Both the position numbers and the translations under genes were made by a program. DNA of 23,849 nt from positions 1 to 23,849 of the forward strand of contig NZ_JBLKSS010000130.1 in assembly GCF_047607725.1 (NCBI RefSeq), read 5' to 3'. Under the pieces are notes generated by a model, which had not been told where the DNA came from, did not search any database, and worked only from the letters and a program-made list of their open reading frames with translations. Below are positions 1 through 8,279 of this stretch, one piece after another. How positions within the stretch are numbered: the first letter of the stretch is position 1; the number at the start of each line of letters is the position of its first letter. This DNA comes from JBLKSS01 sp047607725 (GTDB taxonomy: Bacteria; Pseudomonadota; Gammaproteobacteria; Enterobacterales; Enterobacteriaceae).

Positions 1-140
1 CTTCTTTTTACGTGCCATGCCATACCCCCGGAAGCTAAAAGTCTCCAGAGTATGGCGGAACAGAAGATGAGCGATCGGACAGAATCGGAATCGCTGATCG
101 GGCGACCGGAATCAGTGATCGGACGTGACCGGAACCAGCA
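1..140 (-). mobile_element. End of an IS21-family-like insertion sequence (partial, runs off left edge)
   Basis: HofQ similarity stops abruptly at about position 141. From there the minus strand begins with TG (reading TGCTGGTTCCGG) and carries three imperfect direct repeats built on GATCGG. A short reading frame then opens at 18 on the minus strand with the residues MARKKK and runs off the window. TG...CA termini, multiple subterminal repeats and a basic N-terminus shortly after the end are typical of IS21-family elements, whose istA gene often begins this way. The family call is inference because only 140 bases are visible. The insertion removes roughly the last 20 codons of hofQ, and the usual next gene (aroK) is not in the window. 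Confidence 0.5.
73..139. repeat. Three imperfect direct repeats (GATCGG units) in the IS end
   Basis: GATCGG occurs at 73, 96 and 117, spaced 23 and 21 bases apart. Each is followed by a related segment ending in CGGAATC or CGGAACC. They lie inside the putative IS21-like terminus. Repeated terminal sequences in IS21-family elements are thought to be transposase-binding sites, so that is the most likely role here. There are too few units, and they are too diverged, for a CRISPR array. Confidence 0.6.
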
Positions 141-1260
141 ATTAGCTCGTTGGCGCTTAAATAACGCCCCTACTAGCGGGATATCGGCCAATAGCGGCAC
201 CCGATCGTTGCTCCGCTGCTTTTGATGCTGGAATATGCCGCCGAGCACGATGGTCTCGCCCTCTGCAATCGTTACCTGGGTTTTAATCTCTTCCGTATCG
301 ATGGTCACGCTCTGGCTCTCTCCCTGCTTGATGATACTGCCTGGAACATTCTGGCTCAGCCGCAAATCCAGCGTGATACGCCCGTTGCGCAGAATGCGCG
401 GCGTGACTTCCATGCACAGCACCGCCTCTTTGAACTGGATAGAGGGATGCTTGCCGTGGCCGCTGGTCATCGGGTACGGGATTTGCGTGCCTTGCTTGAT
501 GCTGGCGGTCTGCTGATGGGCGGTATAAAGACGCGGGCTGGCCAGAATATCCACCTTGTTTTCCTGCTCCAGCGCGGTCAACTCCAGCTCCAGCATCCGG
601 CCATTGAGACGCGCCAGCGGCAGCCCGATGCGGGCAAAATGCCCTCCGACCGGCATTTTCACGCTGGCGCGCGCATCCTCCGGCGCGGTTTCCCCCGGGT
701 AGCGCCAGTTGACCCCGACCTCGCGCAGGTTTTCCCGGCTGATGGTGACGATATGGGCGGTGATAAGCACCTGCTCAAGCGGCACATCCCAGACGGCTAT
801 CCAATCGCTCACGGCGGCTAGGGCGGCGGCGGTATCGCGCAGCACCAGCGAGTTGGTGCGCTTATCGAGCCGAACGCTGCCTCTGGATGACAATAGCGAC
901 GTGCACTGGGCGTCAATGCTGCGAACCACGTCGGTCGCGTCGGCGTACTGCAGGGTGATTAACCGGTTAATCAGCGGCGCCCCCTCTTCTCGCAGCGTCG
1001 TCGCCGCTTTTTCCTGCCGTTGGTCGTCCTGCGCTTCCTGCTGCGATACCACCAGCGTCTGTCCTTGACGCGTCATCTGCAGGTCGCCTGCCGTCAGCGC
1101 CAGCGCCTGCCGCCAGGGCATCTCATGCAGCCGCAGCGTGATCTCGCCCTCAACGCCCTGCGTCACCACCAGGTTCATCCCGCGTTGGGCGGCCAGCGCC
1201 TGCAATACCTGCCGTACCGGCGCGTCATCCGCGCGCAGCGATAGCGTGCCCTGCGTGCTA
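141..1260 (-). pseudogene. hofQ: hofQ, secretin-like DNA-uptake porin, 3' end removed by IS and 5' end fused to hofP remnant
   Basis: The minus-strand translation is HofQ, a PilQ-type outer-membrane secretin linked to DNA uptake and use of DNA as a nutrient in E. coli. In order it shows an N-terminal domain (DDAPVRQVLQALAAQ), an N1-type domain (RLDKRTNSLVLRDT) and the secretin core (VDILASPRL, then ETIVLGGIF, then VPLLADIPLVGALFKRQ). There is no internal stop or frameshift in this span. The frame simply continues into the adjacent IS and leaves the window, so the final segment (ERRELVIFITPR-like in relatives) is missing. At its 5' end there is no separate HofQ start or signal peptide; the frame is continuous with the hofP remnant starting at 1607. 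The E. coli protein is about 412 residues, and about 370 HofQ-like codons remain here. It is probably non-functional because the C-terminal strand and outer-membrane assembly end are lost. Confidence 0.85.
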
Positions 1261-1607
1261 CCGCGCCGCAGAGAAAAAGGGGAGGACGGCGGGTGAACCC
1301 CCGTGCGATTGCTTTCCCAAGCGGGAGAACCGGGTGGTGACATCCGCACCGGCCGGAACGGATCCCGTATCGCCGCGCCGCCGCTGCCCGCTGATAGAGA
1401 AGGCGGATCGTCTGTCGCCATCGCGGGGACCTCGCCCACCGGGATCAAGGGTAAAACGCCCGCCGCCGTGGGGACCTCGCCCGCTGATACGGCCGCTGGG
1501 ACGGCAAGGACGATGACCAACAGCGGCCACAGGCCCTGCGCTAAACCTGCCCGGGCGTCATGCCGCCTCTTCCCCTGCTCCACGTGGAATGTCTTATTAT
1601 GCCCCAT
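1261..1607 (-). pseudogene. hofP: hofP remnant (PilP-like), in frame with hofQ
   Basis: The frame starts with ATG at 1607-1605, overlapping the hofO stop (1599-1597), as expected for a hofO-hofP junction. Residues 1-45 look like a signal sequence: basic KRRHDAR, then the hydrophobic run LWPLLVIVLAVPAAVSA. At about residue 82 it has RDPFRP, the RDPF motif typical of HofP/PilP proteins. The roughly 100 residues that normally follow are absent. About 30 residues later the frame is already in the HofQ N-terminal domain without a stop. An in-frame deletion that removed the hofP 3' part and the hofQ start is the simplest explanation. PilP homologues couple inner-membrane pilus proteins to the secretin, so a fused product would be unusual, but it may just be decay. 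Confidence 0.6.
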
Positions 1608-2278
1608 CCGGCATCTCCCCATCGTCGTTCTCCTTTTCGACCGCAGGCGTTGATTCGTCCGCACGGGTTAATCTGAAATCCAACATCAGTCCTTCGGGTG
1701 TCGCTTTTAACGATAATGCCTGCAGGCCAATGCAGCCGTTAAGCGCCGCGATAGCGCTCAGTAAACGCTCAAACCCGGCAAAGTCCGTGGTCACTGCGAC
1801 CGTCCATCCCGGCCGATCCCCATGGCCCCCCGCGGGCGTGGCCCGCCAGCATAACCCGGCGGGGGGATCGTGCCCCGGCGTCATGAACAGCGATAAAGGG
1901 TCCTGCGCCAGCCGCTGGCAGCGCCGTTGCCCGGCGTCGGCGGCTGTCACGGGCCGGGTATGATTGTTTTCGACCGCCGGCACGGCGCCGGTTATTCCGC
2001 CGTTCGGCGGCGGCAAGGTTCCCGCGCCCCCGGCAGACAACCGCCGCCCGGGCTCGCCTCTCTGCGCGCTTGACGATGGGGAAATGCCGCCGCGATCCGC
2101 GCGCGGCGGCGGGCACTGAGCGTTGAACTGGCACTGCACCTGCTCCAGACGGCGCTTTTCCGGCAGCACAACCCACATGCCGCCGGCATAAATAACGACG
2201 GCCGCCACCAGCGCGTACCCCCCCCAGCCATTTTATCGCCGGCCGATCACGCCCTGTTCCCGCGGCCGGCGAAGTCAT
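1597..2278 (-). pseudogene. hofO: hofO (PilO-like) with a frameshift in a G8 tract
   Basis: ATG at 2278 overlaps the hofN stop by four bases (ATGA). About 20 codons later (MTSPAAGTGRDRPAIKWLGG) there is a run of eight G on the minus strand (C8 at 2218-2225). Removing one base puts the frame into a hydrophobic segment, YALVAAVVIYAGGMWVVLP. That is the single N-terminal membrane span expected of a PilO-like protein. It is followed by a long, poorly conserved middle and a C-terminal domain (FAGFERLLSAIAALNGC, then LQALSLKATPEGLMLDFRL). The frame then stays open to the stop at 1597. The corrected length would be about 226 residues, longer than E. coli HofO (about 146). Identity rests on position in the operon and the membrane span plus C-terminal pattern, because this family is poorly conserved. 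Confidence 0.6.
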
Positions 2279-2680
2279 GCCCCCTCCTCCGACGGCCAGG
2301 CCGCTACAAGGGAAAATTGCCAGCGCGACGAGTCCCGCCGCCTGACCTCCCGCCAGCGGAAATTGGGCAACGTTGCGTGATCCGTCAGCCGGCGTCGCAG
2401 GGTCACCACCGGCGGATAACCCTCGCTGCAGCCACTGATATAAAGCCGGTCGCCGCGCTGCTCAATCTCGGTAAGCCACAGCTGCGGCGACAACAGCGCC
2501 GGTAGTTGCCGAAACAAGTGCACATAGCGCTGATTGGAGATCGCCAGCTGGCGCTGCGCCGTGCTTGCCGACTGTGCGGCGGCGCGGGCTATCGGTCCCG
2601 CCTGCGGCGCTTCAGGGAGCGGATGCGTTTCAGCCAGACAGATTTCCAGCGTTAAGCGCTGATGGCGCCAATAGGCGGCA
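2275..2680 (-). pseudogene. hofN: hofN (PilN-like) remnant lacking its N-terminal part
   Basis: The minus-strand frame ending at 2275 contains a good HofN/PilN C-terminal half: YVHLFRQLPALLSPQLWLTE, then RLYISGCSEGYPPVV, ending RWQFSLVAAW. It is preceded by a short WRHQRL segment that may be what remains of the LPWRxxR start of HofN. The usual N-terminal membrane span is missing and there is no proper start codon; upstream the DNA turns into hofM in another frame. This is a deletion remnant. Its stop overlaps the hofO start (ATGA), preserving the normal operon junction. It would have been an inner-membrane assembly protein of the Hof DNA-uptake apparatus. Confidence 0.65.
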
Positions 2681-2927
2681 GGCGTGTCAGCGTGACGGGC
2701 AGTCCCTTCAGGCAAAGCCGGACCGAAAGACGCCGGGGAAGCCAGCGGCGCAGGGCATCCACCGTGGCCGCCACAGGGCAGGGATCGCCCTGCGCGTCCC
2801 GCCCCATTGGTAAAGGAAACTGCCACCAGCCGCGACAGCGCCATTGCGCCCGCTCGCGCGACAAAGCCGGCGCGCGCAGGACGTCCGGCTCCATATCCAT
2901 GCCTATCCGCCAGCGGTCAAACGCCAT
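2675..2927 (-). pseudogene. hofM: hofM (PilM-like) N-terminal fragment
   Basis: ATG at 2927 opens a frame beginning MAFDRWRIGMDM, with RGWWQFPLP and a following VDALRRWLP segment. This matches the start of HofM (MAFKIWQIGL... RWWRLPL... in E. coli). Similarity ends after about 85 residues (LTRLPPIGA), where hofN sequence takes over in another frame. The remaining two thirds of hofM, an actin-like PilM fold of about 259 residues, is gone. The gene is divergent from mrcA, as in E. coli, with about 117 bases between the two starts. Confidence 0.7.
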
Positions 2928-3044
2928 GGTTCCCCTTCCCTGAGGCTGGTGACTTAAATTACGTATCCAATAGCAAGGCTAACCTTTATACTAGCGCGGG
3001 GTTGTTTATAAACTGCCCAAATGACAAAAAATGGGAATTCTCAG

Positions 3045-4449
3045 GTGAAGTTCGTAAAATATTTATTTATCTTTGCAGTGTGTTGCATTTTGTTGGGAGC
3101 CGCCTCGATATATGGCATGTACCGCTATATCGCGCCCCAATTGCCCGATGTGGCGACGCTGAAAGACATCTGCCTGCAAACGCCAATGCAGGTCTTCTCG
3201 GCGGACGGCAAGCTTATCGCCCAATATGGTGAGAAACGCCGTATCCCGCTCATGCTCGATCAAATGCCACCGGAATTGGTGCATGCCTTCGTCGCCACGG
3301 AAGACAGCCGGTTCTACGAGCATCACGGTGTGGATCCGGTAGGCATTTTGCGCGCGGCCTCCATTGCCCTGCTTTCCGGCCATGCCTCGCAGGGCGCGGC
3401 TACCATTACTCAGCAGCTGGCCCGCAATTTCTTCCTGAGCCCGGAACGGACGCTTATTCGTAAAATCAAAGAGGCGTTTTTGGCGGTACAAATCGAGCAA
3501 CTGCTAAGCAAAGATGAAATCCTTGAACTTTATTTGAATAAAATTTACCTGGGCTACCGCGCTTACGGCGTTGGCGCGGCGGCGCAGGTCTATTTCGGCA
3601 AGGACGTCAGCCAGCTCACGCTAAGCGAGATGGCCATGATCGCCGGTTTGCCGAAAGCCCCCTCCACCTTTAATCCGCTCTACTCCTCCGAACGGGCGCT
3701 GGCGCGCCGCAATACCGTCCTGGCGCGCATGCGCGATGAAAATTACATTAGCCAGGCCCTGCGCCAGGTGGGTTCCAATATCAAGCCCTTCCTGTATACC
3801 GCCGCGCTGGATAAAGGGTTGACCCTGGCTACCATTCTCAACGATGTGCCCATTTCCCGCTGGGATGCCGGCGCAGGCTACAGCGGACCGGGAACAACTG
3901 TATGCCCCCCACGTGATTAGCACGCCGCTGTCGTTTTTGATGCGCGACGCCCTCAACAGCAACATCTTCGGCGAACCCGGCTGGATGGGCATCTGCTGGC
4001 GTGCCGCCCGCGATTTGAAGCGCCATGATATTGGCGGCAAAACCGGTACCACTAACGACTCCAAAGACGCCTGGTTCTCCGGCTATGGCCCCGATACGGT
4101 TACCACCGTATGGATAGGTTTCGACGATCATCGCCGCAATTTGGGCAAAACCACGGCTTCAGGCGCCATCAGCGATCAGATTTCCGGCGCCGAGGGCGGC
4201 GCCAAAAGCGCCCAGCCTATCTGGGATGATTATATGAAGATAGCGCTGGAGGGCATTCCCGAAGAGAAACAGGATCCTCCGCCGGGCATTGTTACCGTCA
4301 CTATCGATAAGAGCAGCGGCAAGTTGTCCGACGGCGGCGGCAACAGCCGGCCGGAATATTTTATCGACGGCACCCAGCCGAAAGAGCGGGTCGTGCATGA
4401 AGTCGACACCACACTCATGGACAACGGCCAGCAGCAAGAGCTGTTTTGA
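3045..4449 (+). pseudogene. mrcA: mrcA, penicillin-binding protein 1a, two internal deletions
   Basis: PBP1a makes peptidoglycan in the inner membrane with a glycosyltransferase (GT51) and a transpeptidase domain. I chose GTG at 3045 because VKFVKYLFIFAVCCILLGA aligns with the E. coli start; an ATG at 3021 is also in frame. The GT51 domain is complete, with EDSRFYEHHGVDP, GAATITQQLARNFF, KDEILELYLNKIYLG and GLPKAPSTFNP. At about 3750 an in-frame deletion of roughly 200 codons joins NYIS to QALRQVGSNIKPF, keeping the SxxK box (SNIK). At about 3880-3895 a second deletion with a frameshift removes the SxN box and ends the first frame at 3920. The tail resumes in another frame with APHVIST, the KTGT box (GGKTGTTN) and QQQELF at the natural end. 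About 470 codons remain of 850. A GT-only protein of 291 residues could still be made. Confidence 0.92.
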
Positions 4450-5050
4450 TCGAGCGCCGCCGGGCGAAGGTGTTAAGGCCCGGCCAAGGTATTCGCCGCG
4501 ACGCCTGATTGAGCCAGGCATGGGCGAGAAACAGCGCGCTCACATTGCGCGCCTCGCAAAAATCAGGTTCATCCAGCAACGCCAGCATACGGCTTATCGG
4601 CCAACGCACCAGCGGCAGCGGCTCCGGCTCGTCCCCCTGTAGCCGCTGGGGATAGAGATCCTGCGCCACCACGATATGCATTTTGCTGGAGAAATAGGAC
4701 GGCGCCATACTCAGGCGGCGCAAAAAGGTAAAGGCGCGCCCGCCAAACCCCGCTTCCTCCATCAGTTCGCGATTGGCCGCCTCCATCACCCCTTCGCCGG
4801 GGTCGATAAGCCCTTTTGGAAAACCCAGCTCGTAATCCTCAATGCCGGCGCCGTACTCGCGGATCAGCAACAGATGGTCATCCAGCACCGGCACGATCAT
4901 CACCGCCTCGCGATGGGAAGGCTTCATGCGCTCATACACCCGCCGCGCGCCATTGCTGAACTCCAGATCGACGGATTCAACGGTGAACAGGCGGGACTGG
5001 GCAACGGTCGCCACGCGATGTATTTTGGGTTTTTGCAGATTCTTATCCAT
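4415..5050 (-). CDS. nudE: NudE, ADP compounds (Nudix) hydrolase
   Basis: NudE is a cytoplasmic Nudix hydrolase that splits ADP-ribose, AppA-type compounds and NADH. The complete Nudix box is present, reading GLIDPGEGVMEAANREL then MEEAGF, so all metal-binding glutamates are there. I chose ATG at 5050 because MDKNLQKPKI aligns with the E. coli start; 21 codons further upstream are also open. A GGGAACG sequence lies just before it. The C-terminus is odd. E. coli NudE ends at about residue 186 near this protein's AWLNQA, but the frame here runs about 25 codons further. It ends at 4415 and overlaps the 3' end of convergent mrcA by 35 bases. A small frameshift near the end or loss of the original stop is likely, and function is probably retained. 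Confidence 0.9.
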   Translation of the reverse strand: MDKNLQKPKIHRVATVAQSRLFTVESVDLEFSNGARRVYERMKPSHREAVMIVPVLDDHLLLIREYGAGIEDYELGFPKGLIDPGEGVMEAANRELMEEAGFGGRAFTFLRRLSMAPSYFSSKMHIVVAQDLYPQRLQGDEPEPLPLVRWPISRMLALLDEPDFCEARNVSALFLAHAWLNQASRRIPWPGLNTFARRRSIKTALAAGRCP

Positions 5051-5401
5051 ATCGTTCCCGCAGATTGCGCACAGGATGGCCAGGGGACGCCCGGCCATCG
5101 GGTTGGTCAACATTATGTGTTAATAAGGGACCAGGCCGCAACCTGTTTGCACGAACGCCCTTCTCACGCCGTCAAAACGGTGGCGCATAAATCTGGCAAA
5201 CGGTGAATAAAATAGGAAAATGCTGATATATCCGCGACAGCGGGCTTGTTACCCTCCCCCCAGCATCGGTTACTATGCCTGTTTTACGCCGATGACTCCC
5301 TGCGCCCGCCGCAGGCCTATTTGAGCAGCAGCACCGGCGAGAGTCCTTGCAGCGACAGTTAATTTTGGTGTGGTATTTATGAGGTTGTGGGTGGGGTTAG
5401 C
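5051..5401. other. Intergenic region between divergent nudE and igaA
   Basis: These 351 bases separate the divergent nudE and igaA starts. I see no open frame resembling a gene and no RNA gene. It holds a possible nudE promoter at 5112-5141. It presumably also holds the old igaA promoter, for which I could not find well-spaced boxes. A GGGGT sequence lies just before the igaA ATG. Confidence 0.6.
5112..5141 (-). promoter_or_regulatory. Possible sigma-70 promoter for nudE
   Basis: On the minus strand TTGCGG (5141-5136) and CATAAT (5117-5112) are 18 bases apart and lie about 60 bases upstream of the nudE start. The -10 box matches consensus at five of six positions; the -35 is weaker. This is pattern matching only. 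Confidence 0.35.
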
Positions 5402-7411
5402 ATGAGCTCAATCGTCTTTGTATTGGCTGGCGTGCTTGCCTGTGCGATGGTTTTGGTTGTCGGCTGGCGCTATTATCGCCGGCGTGCCCGCCCTGTCTCC
5501 GTCAAACGTCTGTCGTTCATTCAGCCCTTTCCGCGCAAGCTGACGGCGGAAGAGCGCGCGGCCATCGAGCATTACTTCCATCATAGCCAGCCGCTGGCGC
5601 CGCGCAGCGATAATGTCTATTCCGTTACCCACGCCATCACCCGCTATGGCCTGGCGACCGATGCGCCGCATAAATGGCTTTACTATCTCGACAACATCGA
5701 AATTCATTTGCCGGCGCAATGGGAACAATTCATCGCCGAAGAAAACCATGTCGAGCTGATAAGGACCGACAGCATGCCGTTGGTGATTTCCCTGAACGGC
5801 CATTCGCTGGTGAATTACACGCCGTCCGCGATGGCGCCGGCGCGCTGGTACCCAACTCATCGATGCGCGAACAGGGCAATGAGCAGGTGGAGTTGCTCAA
5901 AGTGCGCAAGGAAACGCCGCAGGAGCGGGCCATCAGCCGTCCCTCCGGGCGACGCGAAGCGTTGCTTTGCAGCACGGCGCGGCTGTTGATACTTCTGAGC
6001 CTGCTGGCGCCATCGTGGCTCAGCCCTGGCTGGCGGCGCTGGCCGGGTTGCCCGCCGTGCTGGCCGCGTGGCTGCGGTTTCGCCCGACGCCGCCGCGCAA
6101 CCGCCAGGATATCCACTGTCTGCGAGGGATCCCACGGCGCTGGGGGCTATTCGGCGAATCCGGCCAGGGCAGCATCAGCAATATCTCCCTCGGCAGCCTC
6201 GATCTTAAATACCCGGTGCATTTGCAGTCGTATATTGCCCGCGATCTGGACCAGAAAACCGACATCGATATTTATGTCAACAGCCAGGTGGTGCGCCAGG
6301 GGCGCTATCTCTCGCTTCATGATGAAGTGAGCTATTTCCCCCTACAGCGCTGGGGCGGGAATCTGATAATACTGTGCAGTTCGCTGTTGGTCCTGGCGTT
6401 GCTGCTGGCCTATGTGCCGCTCTCGCTGCCGCTGAAGTTGAGCGTTGCCTGGCTGTAGGGCGCGCAAACGGTGCGCGTCGACAGCGTCGACGCCTTGAAT
6501 CAGGCCTCGCTGCACATCGGCGATACCCTTTCGGCCCGGGGCACCGGTATGTGCTATATCCAGAGCGACGGCGGCCAAACGCCGTTTTTCCCTTTCGATT
6601 GCTCGGCCATTTATTGGAACAACGCCGTACCGCTGCCGATGCCGGAATCCGATACGGTCGATCGCGCCGAAGTGCTGTTGGCGGTGGTGAACAATCAGCT
6701 GCATCCGGTCCAGGACAACGAGAATAAAATCACACCGGGGCTGGCCTCCGCCATTCAAAAATCCGGCATGATATTGCTTGATGATTTCAGCGACATCGTG
6801 CTGAAGACTCAGGCGTTATGTCAGGATGACGCCGCGCCTTGCCAAAGACTGCAGGCGGCGCTGGTGAATTTGGCCAACGCGCGCGACTGGCCGACGATCG
6901 TCAAACGCGCCCGCGCCGGTTCGTTGAAAGGCATCAATGTCCTGCTGCGTCCCGTAAGCACCGATACGCTGGAAGGGCTGGTCAACGCCGCCACCGGGCG
7001 GTTTTTTGATCCATAGCGACGAAGATAAACAGCTGGTGGAGACCCCTCCCCCCGGCGCGAACTTCAATGATTACGCCGGCCTGGCGCAATGGCATGAGCT
7101 GCAACGGTTGTCTAGCCAGTTGCTGCACACGCCGTTTAACGCCGAGGGCGTTATCACCAATATCACCGTTGACGCCAATGGCACCCGCCACATCGCGCTG
7201 CACAGCGAGCCCGAAAGAGTCTCCCTGTGGCGGTAACGTGGGCGCCACGCTGTTGCTGTTGCTGCTGACGGTCGCCGCGTTTAACGCCGTCTTGCTAGTT
7301 CGCCGGTTGCACAACGGACGACGCCGGGCGCGGGATATCCAGCGCTATTATGATGGCTGCTTTAACCACGAGGCGGTGGCCTCGGGCGGCAACCGCGTCT
7401 GGCGTGGGTGA
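5402..7411 (+). pseudogene. igaA: igaA (yrfF), Rcs phosphorelay repressor, multiply broken
   Basis: IgaA is an inner-membrane protein that holds the RcsC-RcsD-RcsB stress phosphorelay off and is essential in E. coli and Salmonella while Rcs is active. The start ATG at 5402 gives MSSIVFVLAGVLACAM, like E. coli. Lesions, in order: (1) a frameshift at about 5820-5850 after ISLNGHSLVNY; (2) a frameshift at about 6005-6025 inside the second membrane segment; (3) an in-frame amber TAG at 6456-6458, where relatives have a lysine codon before GAQT; (4) a deletion of about 20 codons with a frameshift near the T6 run at about 6998, before GFLIHSDE; (5) an extra base near 7235 (CGGTAACGTG where CGGTACGTG is expected), ending a frame at SLWR. 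The last piece encodes the final membrane helix (GATLLLLLLTVAAFNAVLLV). Conserved blocks between lesions include IHCLRG, PRRWGLFGE and GRYLSLHDEV. No function is expected. Confidence 0.95.
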
Positions 7412-7517
7412 CTGCTGGCCATCGCTGCCTCCCCTCAGGCGGCGAGTCGGCTTAATGCCGGCCATCGGCCTCCGCTCAGTCGGCAAATATGCTACCCTGA
7501 AAACTGATTTGACCGTT

Positions 7518-7537
7518 CGGTGTTAGGCGGTGTTAGG
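7518..7537. repeat. Perfect 10-bp tandem duplication upstream of yrfG
   Basis: CGGTGTTAGG occurs twice in a row (7518-7527 and 7528-7537), about 45 bases before the yrfG start. It looks like a simple slippage duplication in the leader or promoter region. Confidence 0.8.
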
Positions 7538-7580
7538 CCACGGCCCTGTTCCCTTATTCCGCTTACATCCTGGAGTCCAC

Positions 7581-8279
7581 ATGTCCGCAGCTATCGACTG
7601 GTGCCATATTGATACCGTCATTCTTGACATGGACGGGACGCTGCTGGATTTAGCCTTCGATCGCGACTTCTGGCTGTCTCGCGTACCGGCGGCCCTCGGC
7701 CGGCGACGCGGTATCACCCCGGCCGAGGCCGGAGCCCTGATAGATCTGGAATATCACAGCGTGCGCCATACATTGAATTGGTACTGCTTTGATTATTGGA
7801 GTCGGCGGCTGGCGCTGGATATCGCCGCCATGACCGCCGAGCTTGGCCATACCATGCGGCTGTGCGACGACACGCTGCTGCCGCTGGCCGCGTTGCGGCA
7901 GCGCGGCCGACGCTCCATCCTGCTGACCAATGCGCATCCCGATGGCCTGGCGGTAAAAATGCGCCACACCGGTTTAGGCCAGCACCTTGATTTATTACTT
8001 TCCACCCATACATTTGGTTATCCGAAGGAAGATCAGCAATTGTGGCGGCGCGTCCGCAAGCATACCGGTTTTGATCCGGCGCGGACGCTATTTATCGACG
8101 ACAGCGAGCCGATTCTCGACGCGGCCAGCCGCTTTGGTATCCGCTATTGTCTTGGTGTCAGTAATCCCGATTCCGGGCTGGCGCCCCAGACGTTCCGGCG
8201 ACATCCGGCGCTGAGCGATTACAGCGCGCTGCTGCCCGCGCTGGCCGGCATGATGCCTGACACCCAGGAGGCGAAATGA
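7581..8279 (+). CDS. yrfG: YrfG, HAD-family GMP/IMP nucleotidase
   Basis: YrfG is a cytoplasmic HAD-superfamily 5'-nucleotidase that dephosphorylates purine mononucleotides such as GMP and IMP. HAD motif I is DMDGTLLDLAFD at about residues 16-27, with both aspartates; motif II is ILLTNAHP; the later motifs are GYPKED and LFIDDSEPILDAA. At 232 residues it is close to the E. coli length (222). I chose ATG at 7581 because TGGAG sits 10 bases upstream and MSAAIDWCHIDTVILDMDG aligns with the E. coli start; an upstream ATG-led extension of 17 codons has no family similarity. It overlaps hslR by four bases (ATGA), so the two are translationally coupled. It is intact, unlike igaA just upstream. Confidence 0.93.
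   Translation: MSAAIDWCHIDTVILDMDGTLLDLAFDRDFWLSRVPAALGRRRGITPAEAGALIDLEYHSVRHTLNWYCFDYWSRRLALDIAAMTAELGHTMRLCDDTLLPLAALRQRGRRSILLTNAHPDGLAVKMRHTGLGQHLDLLLSTHTFGYPKEDQQLWRRVRKHTGFDPARTLFIDDSEPILDAASRFGIRYCLGVSNPDSGLAPQTFRRHPALSDYSALLPALAGMMPDTQEAK

Noticed and set aside
73..139. Short repeat array as a possible CRISPR
   Set aside because: There are only three imperfect units with no unique spacers of even length, located at an IS terminus.
222..1244. Several plus-strand open frames of 60-200 codons
   Set aside because: They are antisense shadows of the continuous hofQ frame on the minus strand, which has clear secretin motifs; none of the plus-strand translations resembles a known family.
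1258..1530. Minus-strand frame of 90 codons beginning MAAVGHRPCR
   Set aside because: It is out of frame with the hofP-hofQ frame, which covers the same bases with a signal peptide and the RDPF motif; its Arg/Gly-rich composition is typical of a G+C-rich shadow frame.
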